Shown here in pieces: positions 1-9,271 of a stretch of 64,000 nt of DNA; positions within the stretch are counted from its first letter, which is position 1, and each line of letters begins with the position of its first letter. The notes under the pieces are model-generated. The model was not told the origin of the DNA and ran no database searches. It saw nothing but the letters and a program-made list of their open reading frames with translations. This DNA is from Candidatus Diapherotrites archaeon LH_S9. Its GTDB lineage: Archaea; B1Sed10-29; WALL01; JAGXON01. The stretch lies in contig JAGXON010000004.1 of assembly GCA_023659865.1 (NCBI GenBank), positions 1-64,000 on the forward strand, written 5' to 3'. A program made the position numbers and the translations under genes.

Positions 1-17
1 TAGATTAAAATGTTTCC

Positions 18-539
18 GTGAGAAAAAGTAATTGCATGCCTGAGGATATAGAAGAGGAAGATTATCATCAAAGTGGAAGAGGAACCACAGAGAAAACAGC
101 TGGAAGAATAGTGAAGATGAATGAGTGGCTCGAAAGCGATAAGTGGTTGCCAGACTGGTTGGAAGAAAACGAGGAGTGGCTGAAAAACCAAGACCGGCTG
201 GACGAAGACGTAGAAGACTTGGAACCCGCAGACCTCTCTCCTGAAGACAAATTAGAGGTAACAATTAAAAAAGCACAAGAAGAGTTTGAAGGAGTGAAGG
301 ACGAAAGAATTTTAAGAAGTTATGTTCACGCTGTTTACGGTGAAGGGGAGAAAAGCGGTTACGAAAATCACCCGAGGGTTAAAGACGCTGCTGGCTCTAT
401 AGGTCGGTACCTGACGGACAAAACGTTTTTCCATAAAGTGGTTGATAAGAAGGTTTTTGATCAATTCATAGAGAACCCCCAGGAAAGATTCCTTCGCCGC
501 TGGGGCTGGAGAGAGAAATTGAATTGCCGGGTTCGCTGA
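18..539 (+). CDS. hypothetical protein, charged/helical
   Basis: 173-aa ORF; no family recognised. Confidence 0.5.
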   Translation: MRKSNCMPEDIEEEDYHQSGRGTTEKTAGRIVKMNEWLESDKWLPDWLEENEEWLKNQDRLDEDVEDLEPADLSPEDKLEVTIKKAQEEFEGVKDERILRSYVHAVYGEGEKSGYENHPRVKDAAGSIGRYLTDKTFFHKVVDKKVFDQFIENPQERFLRRWGWREKLNCRVR

Positions 540-547
540 AGGGGGGG

Positions 548-1018
548 ATGGATGAAGATGAAAGACACGAGTTCAAGAGACCAAGGATACAAAGAGCTCT
601 CTACGGAGTTAGAGACGGCTATAGGAAGTTTTTAAAGAGGTACAAAGAGAAAACGGGGAGAAAGGACATTGATGAGGAGAAGGTTAAACGCATCTTTCAC
701 CATAGTTACCTGGATTACAAAGAAAGACTATCTGATAAAGAGAAGATAGCCTTAAACGGGAAGCGGGTTGGCGCTTTCAGCAAGTTAACAGAAGTCCAGG
801 ACCTTTTGAGAGAAATGAGGGAAGAGCATCCTGGTGCTTCTAGAAAAGAAGCTATTAGCATATTGGATGACGCACTTGAAAGTGACAGAAGCACGATAAA
901 ACGAGAGGTAAAAGCTGTGAAAGGGGAGAGAGTAAGGAAAGACTACGATAAATACTCCTGGCTCTTCTCCTTGCTCTCCCCAGAAGAAAATGAAACTAAG
1001 GAAAAAGAAGCTGAGTAA
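548..1018 (+). CDS. hypothetical protein
   Basis: ORF 524..1018; internal ATG at 548 (MDEDERHEFKRP) is a more natural start; no family recognised. Confidence 0.5.
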   Translation: MDEDERHEFKRPRIQRALYGVRDGYRKFLKRYKEKTGRKDIDEEKVKRIFHHSYLDYKERLSDKEKIALNGKRVGAFSKLTEVQDLLREMREEHPGASRKEAISILDDALESDRSTIKREVKAVKGERVRKDYDKYSWLFSLLSPEENETKEKEAE

Positions 1019-1188
1019 TGTTTTGATATTAATAGTGGGAAACAGGTTCTGAAGAAAATTGAGCGTGATAAAGGTAAGGAAGGGGTTGGGGAGAAGTGAG
1101 TGAGACCTAGGACTAGTTAAGTCTAAGGCATAGGAATCAGTCTATTGATTCTTGTTGGTGCTGGTCCAGGTTTTCGTGAGAAAAGAGT

Positions 1189-1389
1189 TTATTCTTCGTT
1201 CACTTTTTTTACGTCGATGGCTTTTAGACCTCTGTCTGTTTCTTCAACTTCGAATTCTACTTCGTCGCCTTCCTCGATTGTTTCTTCTTCTGCGATGTCG
1301 TTGAGGTGGACAAATACGTCTTCTCCGTCTTCTCTTTCTATGAAGCCGTATCTTTTTTTGAGGTTGAACCATTTTACAGTTCCGTTCAT
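1189..1389 (-). CDS. cold-shock domain protein
   Basis: MNGTVKWFNLKKRYGFIEREDGEDVFVH contains the CSD RNP1 (GFI) and RNP2 (VFVH) motifs; 66 aa. Confidence 0.93.
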   Translation of the reverse strand: MNGTVKWFNLKKRYGFIEREDGEDVFVHLNDIAEEETIEEGDEVEFEVEETDRGLKAIDVKKVNEE

Positions 1390-1430
1390 TTTTTTGCTCC
1401 CATTTTATGTTAGTACTAAGTTTGTAGTGA

Positions 1431-1760
1431 ACTACCGCCACCAAAATCAAAGATTTTGGAAGCGGCTTCAAGGTTAGCTCGCACTCAATTGCGCCACAAT
1501 CCCTTTAGATATACCAAGGGGATGAGCCGTGCCACCTTCGTGTTCGACACTACCTTGTTTAGGGCGTGATCCACTGACGCCCAGATCGTCTGACATATAG
1601 CCAAACAATCTTCTTACTATGTCAACTGCTCTGAGAAAATCCGCGTTATACTCTTTCTTACAGGTTTGACAGACTGCTGTGGACTGAGAACTTCTCGTTA
1701 TTCGTCCTAAACAGTCCCTGCAAACTTGAGAGGTATATGCAGATTATCTCACGCTGATAT
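1431..1760 (-). pseudogene. decayed TnpB (IS200/IS605-type) C-terminal remnant and right end
   Basis: Minus-strand translation gives TSQVCRDCLGRITRSSQSTAVCQTCKKEYNADFLRAVDIVRR, a TnpB zinc-ribbon C-terminus; followed by an end segment with hairpin CCAAAATC-TTT-GATTTTGG. Confidence 0.65.
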
Positions 1761-1800
1761 TTAGAGTAGCATCGTATTTAAAGGTTTTGCTTCTGTATTC

Positions 1801-1828
1801 CCTCCCAAACATTTAAGTTTGGAAGGGG
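1801..1828. other. stem-loop next to the tnpB remnant (CCTCCCAAAC...GTTTGGAAGG)
   Basis: Inverted repeat visible in sequence. Confidence 0.4.
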
Positions 1829-1878
1829 TCTTAGAAGCATGAGTTCAGATAAATGTCTTTTTTAATGGTTTAGTATAA

Positions 1879-2511
1879 TCACAACTCCTTCTTAGGAAGG
1901 CCTTTTTCATCAATGTGTTTCTCGATCTCTTTCTCCAGCTCTGTTTCATGGCTTGGGAAATTCTCGGTTCCTTTCTCCTCTTTCCTGTGATACACCTTGC
2001 AGCTATTATCGCTCAAAACCCATTTAACGCCTTTTGTGGTTATAGTGAAATGATCGGCATAGAAACTAACTTCAGGCCTTTCCACACCCAGGTCCAGCTT
2101 AACGCTTGAGTGAATAGGGAAATCCTTTTCTCTTTCAAGCCTTGCGGGTATGCCTGCAGCCCTTAGAACTCCAACGAGCGTGCCTCCCCAAATATTGCAA
2201 TCGGCTTTTCCTTCCTCAAATTTTTTCAGAACATTAACTTTTTTTTCTCCTGCATCCGAAGGCATCTTTATAAACCATTTAAAATCAGCTTCACTTCTCA
2301 AATGATTTATCGCATTCAAAATATTCTTTTCTAGAGATTCATCTGGATCTATGATTTCTTCTGCATATTTCTCGAACTCCTTTGGGTCTATCTCTTCCAG
2401 GTAAGGGTCTGCGGGTCTTTCGTTCAAAAGATCCTCGTAAACGTTTTCCTTCAGGCCTCTGTCAAGCAATTCTTTCTTATGCTTTTCTCTTATTTCCTCT
2501 AGCGCCATCAA
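1879..2511 (-). CDS. transglutaminase-like domain protein
   Basis: KADCNIWGGTLVGVLRAAGIPARLE ... ADHFTI ... WVLSDNS resembles the transglutaminase-core Cys/His/Asp pattern. Confidence 0.5.
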   Translation of the reverse strand: MMALEEIREKHKKELLDRGLKENVYEDLLNERPADPYLEEIDPKEFEKYAEEIIDPDESLEKNILNAINHLRSEADFKWFIKMPSDAGEKKVNVLKKFEEGKADCNIWGGTLVGVLRAAGIPARLEREKDFPIHSSVKLDLGVERPEVSFYADHFTITTKGVKWVLSDNSCKVYHRKEEKGTENFPSHETELEKEIEKHIDEKGLPKKEL

Positions 2512-3092
2512 ACCCCTTCTTTATCTGACTTAAAGCTTGCTTCTGCTAAAGTGGAATGGAGTGACTGGATTGTTCTTTTTCCCTGGTCCTGTTTTCTTCG
2601 GAAGCCAGGAACTATCGAGTCAGGGAATGTTTGCCCTCTAAGCTTTCCGTAAACTTCCTCCATACGATCAAAGATTTGAACAGCTTTATCTGTTTTTCCT
2701 TCAATCACAAGATCCAGGGCATGTCTTTTCATTTCTCCAATAGCGTCAAGAACTCCAAGAAGATAAGGCTCTGGCGGAACATCTACTTCAGGAAGTTCTT
2801 CTTCTGCAACCTGGCTCTTAAGCACCAGTAACTCAACGTACTCCTGGAAAGGAGTTTTCATCGTCTTTTTCCTGAAGAAAGGATACTTCCCTAGCTTCTT
2901 CTCCATCTTATCCAACTTTTCCTCGATTTCGTCCTGCTTCTTCCGAGCTTGCTCGAACTCTTTTTCATGCACGTTTTTTATTGCACGACTGCACAAATTA
3001 ATTATATCTCTTCTGATAGGAAGAACCTCGTCTCTCACCCGTCTAATGTTTTCAACTTCATTAATTGCTTCATCCACGTTCATCAAGATCAC
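2508..3092 (-). CDS. translin family protein
   Basis: RRDIINLCSRAIKNVH...FQEYVELL...EPYLLGVLDAIGEMKRHALDLVIEG...FPDSIVPGFRRKQDQGKRTI is typical of archaeal translin. Confidence 0.8.
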   Translation of the reverse strand: MILMNVDEAINEVENIRRVRDEVLPIRRDIINLCSRAIKNVHEKEFEQARKKQDEIEEKLDKMEKKLGKYPFFRKKTMKTPFQEYVELLVLKSQVAEEELPEVDVPPEPYLLGVLDAIGEMKRHALDLVIEGKTDKAVQIFDRMEEVYGKLRGQTFPDSIVPGFRRKQDQGKRTIQSLHSTLAEASFKSDKEGV

Positions 3093-3094
3093 TT

Positions 3095-5797
3095 ATGTCA
3101 TTTGAGTTATTGGAACCAAAAGTTAAAAGACTAATTGAAGAAAGGTTCGACCAACCAACAGAAGCCCAGAAAAAAGCAATACCAAAGATAACGGAAGGAA
3201 AAAACACGCTCCTGATAGCACCAACAGGCCTAGGAAAAACAGAGGCCGCAATACTCCCTGTTCTGTCGGAACTGGTTAATCAAGAGTCTGAACCCATCCA
3301 AATGCTTTACATCACTCCGTTAAAGGCCTTGAACCGAGATCTCGTCGATAGGATAACCTCGTGGACGGAAGAGCTCGGCATAACTTGCGAAGTCCGGCAC
3401 GGTGACACATCAAGATCGCAGAGATCAAAACAAGCAAAAAATCCGCCGCAGATACTTATTACGACACCTGAAACCCTTCAGAACATACTGCCCGCAAAAA
3501 AGATGGGAAAACACCTCTCGAACGTTTCAAAAGTAGTTGTCGACGAGATACACGAACTTGCAGAAAGCAAAAGAGGTTTGCAGCTAAGCATAGCTCTAGA
3601 AAGACTGCAAAAAAGAGCGCAAGAAGTTCAAAGAATTGGTTTGAGCGCCACGGTTGGAACCCCGGACGAGACAGCCAAGTTCCTCGCAGGAACAGACCGA
3701 GACTACAAAGTAGTAGACGTTACATTCGCCAGAGAGATTGATCTATCCGTGGAAAGTCCTTCAGCCCAGGAACAGGACCGGAAGGACTCAAAAAAACTTC
3801 ATTTAGATCCAGAAGCTATTTCAAGACTAAGAAGACTTCACGAACTCGTTGAAGAACACGAATCTGTCCTAACTTTTGTAAACACTCGGCAGATGGCGGA
3901 ATTGCTTGGCTCCAGGTACTCTGCATGGGACTCTCAGCACGGTATAAAAGTCCATCACAGTTCCTTATCAAAAGACACGCGCGTACTAGCGGAAGAAGAA
4001 TTCAAGGAAAAAAAGATAAAAGGCGTGATCTGCACTTCCAGCCTTGAACTAGGAATAGACATAGGGAGCATCGATTTAGTAGCTCAATACACTTCCCCAA
4101 GACAGGTGAACAGGCTTCTTCAGCGAGTTGGGAGATCAGGCCACGGCCTAGGACGCGTTCCAAAAGGGGTGGTAATCTGTTCGAACCCAGAGGATATAGC
4201 TGAAGCTACAGTAGTGTGCAACAAAGGGAAAGAAAATGAGTTAGAAGCTATTGAACTCCGTAAACGAGCTTTGGACGTGCTAGCGCACCAGTTGGTCGGC
4301 ATATCACTGGATTTAGGTAGAGTGACAAAAGACAGTGTTTACGAACTCGTGAAGAAAGCTTACCCGTTCGCAGAATTAATCCGAAAGGACTTCGATGACA
4401 CTCTCGAGCAAATGGAGTCCGAAAGATTTGTCTGGATAGATGGAAACACTTACAGGAGAAGTAAAAAAGCTTTCAAGTACTACTACGGCTCCGTATCAAT
4501 GATTCCTGCAAAAGAAAAGTTCTTCGTCAACAGCACTTCTGGAGAAAGTGTTGGGACATTAGACGAAGCGTTCGTCGCAGAGTACTTGAGGCCCGGTAAG
4601 ATCTTTATAACTAAGGGAAGGCCCTGGAAAGTCGTTGACATCCGGGAAAAGAAGGTACTGGTCGAGCCAAGCACAGACATATCTGCGGCGATCCCTGACT
4701 GGGCAGGAGAAGAGCTGCCAGTACCCTTTGATATTGCTCAGGAAGTAGGAGAACTCAGGAAAAAACTTGCTGAAGGAAAGAAAATTGATGAAAGCGTGCT
4801 TCAGCCAGACGCAGCAAGAAAACTGAAGGAATCAGTTGAAAAACAACTTGAGCACGGGTTCATGCCAGACCACGAGACTATCTTCCTCGAGACCTTTCAG
4901 AACACTGTTGTCATGCACGCGCACTTCGGCACCAAAACCAACATAACGCTAAGTAAACTGCTTTCATCGCTGCTTACGTCTTTCCTCGGACAAGCGATAA
5001 GTGCGACCGCAGACCCCTACAGGATTATCTTCCAGTTTCCAGCTAAAACAAGGCCGGATCTGCTGAAAAAGCATTTGGAGGACCTCGAGCCCGATGCAGT
5101 CAGGCCAGTGCTCGACAGAACTCTTTCCAGAAGTTCTTTGTTCAAATGGAAGTTTTTACACGTCGCCAGACGATTCAGTTTGATTGGGAAAAAATCAAAT
5201 TACAAGAAGTTCCGCATAAGATCGCTTATAAACGCTGTCATAGATTCACCGATACACAAAGAAACCCTGAACTCAATCTATCACCAGAAGATGAACATAG
5301 AGAAGACGAAAGAGATTTTGGAACGAATTCACGCACAAGAAATCAAGATAAAAGAAAAAAAGACCGCTCAACCAAGCACTTTTGCTTCTTTCTCTCGTAA
5401 AGGCAAGGACTTGTTCGTCCCGGAAAAGCCCACGGCCAAGATCCTTGAACTAGTGAAGAGCAGGATACTTGACAAGAAACAAGGATTCAAGTGCATAAAC
5501 TGCGGTCACAAGTGGTATAAGAAGTTGGAAGAGCTGGAGGACAAGGTTAAGTGCCCTGAATGCGGTGGGAAAATGGTCACTTTCCTTAAAGCAAGCAAAA
5601 AGAAGAAGGTAGCATCGCTCATCAAGTCCTACGGGAAGAGAGCTGTCTGGGCTCTTAATGCTCATGGAGTCGGTCCAGTAACTGCGACGAGATTGCTCAA
5701 GAACCTTCGGGAAGACGAAAAAGACTTTTTCAAGGACTTGGTTAAAGCCGAAAGGCAATACATAAAAACAAAGCATTACTGGAAGGATAAGGAATGA
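3095..5797 (+). CDS. Lhr-like DEAD/DEAH-box helicase with C-terminal zinc-binding region
   Basis: APTGLGKTEAA, DEIHE, LSATVG, QRVGRSGH motifs; CxxC pair (CINCGH...CPECGG) near the C-terminus. Confidence 0.9.
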   Translation: MSFELLEPKVKRLIEERFDQPTEAQKKAIPKITEGKNTLLIAPTGLGKTEAAILPVLSELVNQESEPIQMLYITPLKALNRDLVDRITSWTEELGITCEVRHGDTSRSQRSKQAKNPPQILITTPETLQNILPAKKMGKHLSNVSKVVVDEIHELAESKRGLQLSIALERLQKRAQEVQRIGLSATVGTPDETAKFLAGTDRDYKVVDVTFAREIDLSVESPSAQEQDRKDSKKLHLDPEAISRLRRLHELVEEHESVLTFVNTRQMAELLGSRYSAWDSQHGIKVHHSSLSKDTRVLAEEEFKEKKIKGVICTSSLELGIDIGSIDLVAQYTSPRQVNRLLQRVGRSGHGLGRVPKGVVICSNPEDIAEATVVCNKGKENELEAIELRKRALDVLAHQLVGISLDLGRVTKDSVYELVKKAYPFAELIRKDFDDTLEQMESERFVWIDGNTYRRSKKAFKYYYGSVSMIPAKEKFFVNSTSGESVGTLDEAFVAEYLRPGKIFITKGRPWKVVDIREKKVLVEPSTDISAAIPDWAGEELPVPFDIAQEVGELRKKLAEGKKIDESVLQPDAARKLKESVEKQLEHGFMPDHETIFLETFQNTVVMHAHFGTKTNITLSKLLSSLLTSFLGQAISATADPYRIIFQFPAKTRPDLLKKHLEDLEPDAVRPVLDRTLSRSSLFKWKFLHVARRFSLIGKKSNYKKFRIRSLINAVIDSPIHKETLNSIYHQKMNIEKTKEILERIHAQEIKIKEKKTAQPSTFASFSRKGKDLFVPEKPTAKILELVKSRILDKKQGFKCINCGHKWYKKLEELEDKVKCPECGGKMVTFLKASKKKKVASLIKSYGKRAVWALNAHGVGPVTATRLLKNLREDEKDFFKDLVKAERQYIKTKHYWKDKE

Positions 5798-6519
5798 ATC
5801 CAGCACTGGTTTACTCGAAGAAAGACCTTGCAGGAAAGAACATAGCAAGGCACATCACGCAAAAAACGGATCTTCCGTTGATGGAAATAGAGCAGGATAT
5901 AATCTACGCGGAAATAGATGAACTGAAAAAAGATCACGGCTTCGACTATGCCGTAATGCTCTCCAGACACAAGAGCAAGTCAGGAAAGCCTTGCTTCACT
6001 GTTCACGCGCCCGGGAACTTTGACGAAGCAAAGTACGGAGGAGAAGAAAGAACTCTAGCGAAAACAATTGCGGAACCCATGCACAGAATTTACTTGGAGC
6101 TAAGGAAAACTAATCAAGACTATGCGGTCTGTAGAGAGGCAACGCATCACGGTCCTACTCCAGAAACTCCGTTGTTCTTCGTTGAACTAGGATCCAGTAA
6201 AACAGAGTGGAAAGACGAAAAAGCAGCAGATTTTATCGCCGGATCAGTGGTACGAGGATTGGAGTCAAGTGAAAAATTTCCCGTAGCCCTTGGGTTTGGA
6301 GGCGGGCACTACTGTCCAAAGTTCTCTGAAATGACTGGAACTGCTTTCAGCCATGTTTGTCCAAAGTACATGCTAGACGCCTTGAACAAGGATTTGATCG
6401 AGCAAATGGTTTCAAAGACTTTTGAAGAAGTTGAATTGTTTTCTTTTGACGGAAGCAATTTAAGTTTGAGACATAAAAAGCTTTTGGATGTTTGGCGTCC
6501 AAGAAAGGGATCAAAGTAG
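5794..6519 (+). CDS. dtdA: D-aminoacyl-tRNA deacylase (DtdA/GEK1 type)
   Basis: EATHHGPTPETPLFFVELGSS...ALGFGGGHYCPKFSE...FSHVCPKY family signature. Confidence 0.92.
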   Translation: MNPALVYSKKDLAGKNIARHITQKTDLPLMEIEQDIIYAEIDELKKDHGFDYAVMLSRHKSKSGKPCFTVHAPGNFDEAKYGGEERTLAKTIAEPMHRIYLELRKTNQDYAVCREATHHGPTPETPLFFVELGSSKTEWKDEKAADFIAGSVVRGLESSEKFPVALGFGGGHYCPKFSEMTGTAFSHVCPKYMLDALNKDLIEQMVSKTFEEVELFSFDGSNLSLRHKKLLDVWRPRKGSK

Positions 6520-6602
6520 AGTAGTGACGAACTTACTATCCCTAAAAAAATGTTTTTTGTCGAGATTAACCTTTTATGTTTCTTTTCAGTAACTACTATG
6601 TT

Positions 6603-7412
6603 ATGTCCTCCCACCCAGTTAGTTTTGGAGAATCTGGAGACGAAGAAAAGTTCGTCAAGTTCTCCCCGAGCCTGATGAAGGCTAACAAAAAGCTTATTTC
6701 CAGTGAAGCCAGCCAAAGGGACAAGAAAAAGGCTTTCAAGGAAATAGAGAACACTATTGAGGACTTGATTGAAGTGGAAAAGCTTCCGGAAAGGAAAAAA
6801 TTTGATTACTTGCTCACTTCCATGCACGCAGTTCATGGGGTAGTTGAAGGAGAAGAAAACGGCTGGATAGACACGGAACTTGCTGACAAGTACATAGAGG
6901 ACGTGAAAAACCGCTTAGGCGAGAACTGGAAGGAAGGACTCACTATCTTCCAAAAGTTTCACGGAAACCACGTTGAAAACATAGTAAAAAGAACGAACTA
7001 CGAAGTTGATCCCGAAATAACTTTTAAACCAGACGAAATTTCTGCCATAAGCTTCTCTGAATCAAAAGACAATGATTTTAGGCCTATACAAGAAGTGTCA
7101 ATGCTGATGAATGAAGCAGAGGAATACCTGCGCAAGCACCAGGAAGAAAACCCTAAGGGGGGCTACGATGGCAGGTACAGGCACGAGTACTTCGGAAAAG
7201 TCGAAGAAATGCTCGAAAAGTTCTTTTCAATAGATGAACTTCACGAAAAAGACTTTGAATCCGCGCTAGTGACAGCAATGTCTTTGGCCAATCACATAAG
7301 GAAAGCAGAAGAACTAGGAGGAGTGGAAAAAGACTCTGCATTTGACTATATAGAGTCCGTGAAACAGAAGATAGGCGAAGACAAGTGGAAACAAGAAGTT
7401 GAGGAAGCTTAA
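6603..7412 (+). CDS. hypothetical protein with internal domain duplication
   Basis: ORF 6576..7412; two similar segments, KYIEDVKNRLGENWKEGL and DYIESVKQKIGEDKWKQEV, each preceded by a similar helical block. Confidence 0.55.
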   Translation: MSSHPVSFGESGDEEKFVKFSPSLMKANKKLISSEASQRDKKKAFKEIENTIEDLIEVEKLPERKKFDYLLTSMHAVHGVVEGEENGWIDTELADKYIEDVKNRLGENWKEGLTIFQKFHGNHVENIVKRTNYEVDPEITFKPDEISAISFSESKDNDFRPIQEVSMLMNEAEEYLRKHQEENPKGGYDGRYRHEYFGKVEEMLEKFFSIDELHEKDFESALVTAMSLANHIRKAEELGGVEKDSAFDYIESVKQKIGEDKWKQEVEEA

Positions 7413-7500
7413 CCCTTTCGCCAGGAAGTCCACTTCCAGATAGAATAGTTGGTGGGGGATGAATTGGCACAATGTTTATATAGCAGTTGGTAATTAGAGT

Positions 7501-7910
7501 ATGTGTATCATATGCCATCAAGACCAAAAAGTTACTACGCTACAGAACACTGGCACGATCGGCAGATTCGCTAGATTTCTAACCTACAAAGCAAAAGGTA
7601 AAAAAGTAATAGAAATTAGCGAGGCAAACACGACGAAAGAGTGCTGTATCGGCGGAAAAAAGGAGGACAGGCCATTATACGGGAGGAATATCAACTGCGA
7701 TTGTGGAAACCGAGATAAAAACTCTGCTGTAAATAATGGATCGTTTCCTATCGCAAGAACGCTCTGTGGACGAGCAATCTCTCTTCATGAGAGGTTTGCT
7801 GCGACAAACAGGTTTGGAATACGCTTACAAGCCAATGTCCAAACACTCGCAGGAAGCCACTTCCCAAATCTATGATTTTGGCGGTGGTAGTTCACGACAA
7901 CTGTTCTCCA
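7501..7910 (+). pseudogene. decayed TnpB (IS200/IS605-type) C-terminal remnant and right end
   Basis: FARFLTYKAKGKKVIEISEANTTKECCIGGKKEDRPLYGRNINCDCGNRDKNSAVNN resembles a TnpB RuvC/zinc-finger C-terminus with frameshifts (second frame MDRFLSQERSVDEQSLF...YAYKPMSKHSQEATSQIYDFGGGSS); ends with the same hairpin segment as 1431.. Confidence 0.7.
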
Positions 7911-9271
7911 ACTTTTTTATCGAAAGCAGTTAAAAATTGCTCTTTCTTAGCTCTAGGTATTCTAGCGCCAGCCGCAATAGTGTGGCCGCCTCCTTCGCCA
8001 TCAAATTTTTGAGCACATTCCTCTAAAGCCTCTCCAAGGTCAAGCCCTTTTCTTACGAGTGTCCAAGTAGCTCTTGCTGAAGCCTTGTAATTTCCTTCCT
8101 TGTTTATCGCTAGAGCAACTATTGGCTTCGAGTTATTTATAGTTTTTGTACCGTAAAGCATTCCTGCGACTATGCCGATTAAAGTTTCTTTAATGTTCTC
8201 GCCAGCATCAAGCACTTGAAAGTTTTCTTTTTCGTTCACGCCATTGTTCTGAGCCCACTGCATGCCTTCTCTCAAAAGACGTCTGTGCATCTTCAGCAAG
8301 TTCTTTGCCTTCTCGTACTCTTCTTCTCGATTTCCTTTACAGACCTCTATACCTATCCTTCCTTTCTTGTGTCTACCGCAAGCGTTCAGAAGAGTTGAAA
8401 AACCTTTACAATCCTTTATTACGGTCTTGTTTCTTTCTTGTTTGAGCTCGTAAACTTCTCCAACCATGTTCTGAAGCAAGAAATCAGGCACACCGTGAGA
8501 AAGACCGTAAGTAACAAGCTCTGAAATAAGTTTTTTCTGCTGCTCTCGATCCAGATCCACATAGTAAACGTCTGAACCCGTTGGCAGACCAATTTTTTCC
8601 AGGAAACTGTAGCAATTAGCTTCGTCTCCCGTCAAGCCAGGTAGAAAAGGGTCGCTGGAATAGCTCAGGAACTGCGCTAGAGGTCGAGTGTGCCTACCGT
8701 AAAGCTTTATATCGTTTTTCACAGTAAGAACGTTGTTTTCTTTCCCGTCTTTTATTATGTCTCTATTGGTGCCGATGACTTGCCCATCTGTTTCCTGCAT
8801 GTCACCAACCGCCCCAACGATTGCTATAGCTGCAAGATCCTTATTCTTTTTGCTCATAGCTTTTGCTGCAGCGTAAGTAACTCCTGCTCCACTTATCTCT
8901 TTGTTGCCATCGATATCAAACAGGTGAGCGTTCAAATGCGGCTTATCTGTTTCGTGAAGCGTTTCATGATGGTCGCATATGGCAAATTTGTCGAAATTGT
9001 TCTCCAGGACAGGCACCTGGCCTGAACCCATGTCGAGGACGATCACTTCTTTCCCCATCTTCTTTATTTCTTTTGCTCTTTCTTCATTCAATTGTTTAGT
9101 AGGTACTATCCTATGTGGTTTCCCAATCCTGTCGAGTGCTTTACTCATTATTCCTGCAGAAGCTAGTCCATCAGCATCATAGTGAGTGACTACTGTAAGG
9201 TCTTTTGCGTTTTCCAAGAAATCTACGACTGGTTCTGATCCTTCCACTATTCGTTCCAGCATTTTTCTCAC
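7892..9271 (-). CDS. RecJ-like DHH-family phosphoesterase/exonuclease
   Basis: VVTHYDADGLASA, DMGSG, CDHHET, GAVGD and GGGHTIAAGARI motifs of DHH/DHHA1 proteins. Confidence 0.92.
   Translation of the reverse strand: MRKMLERIVEGSEPVVDFLENAKDLTVVTHYDADGLASAGIMSKALDRIGKPHRIVPTKQLNEERAKEIKKMGKEVIVLDMGSGQVPVLENNFDKFAICDHHETLHETDKPHLNAHLFDIDGNKEISGAGVTYAAAKAMSKKNKDLAAIAIVGAVGDMQETDGQVIGTNRDIIKDGKENNVLTVKNDIKLYGRHTRPLAQFLSYSSDPFLPGLTGDEANCYSFLEKIGLPTGSDVYYVDLDREQQKKLISELVTYGLSHGVPDFLLQNMVGEVYELKQERNKTVIKDCKGFSTLLNACGRHKKGRIGIEVCKGNREEEYEKAKNLLKMHRRLLREGMQWAQNNGVNEKENFQVLDAGENIKETLIGIVAGMLYGTKTINNSKPIVALAINKEGNYKASARATWTLVRKGLDLGEALEECAQKFDGEGGGHTIAAGARIPRAKKEQFLTAFDKKVGEQLS

Noticed and set aside
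1080-1160. GAATCA/TTGATTC hairpin as a possible small RNA
   Set aside because: Short stem, no clear promoter or terminator, not distinguishable from chance.
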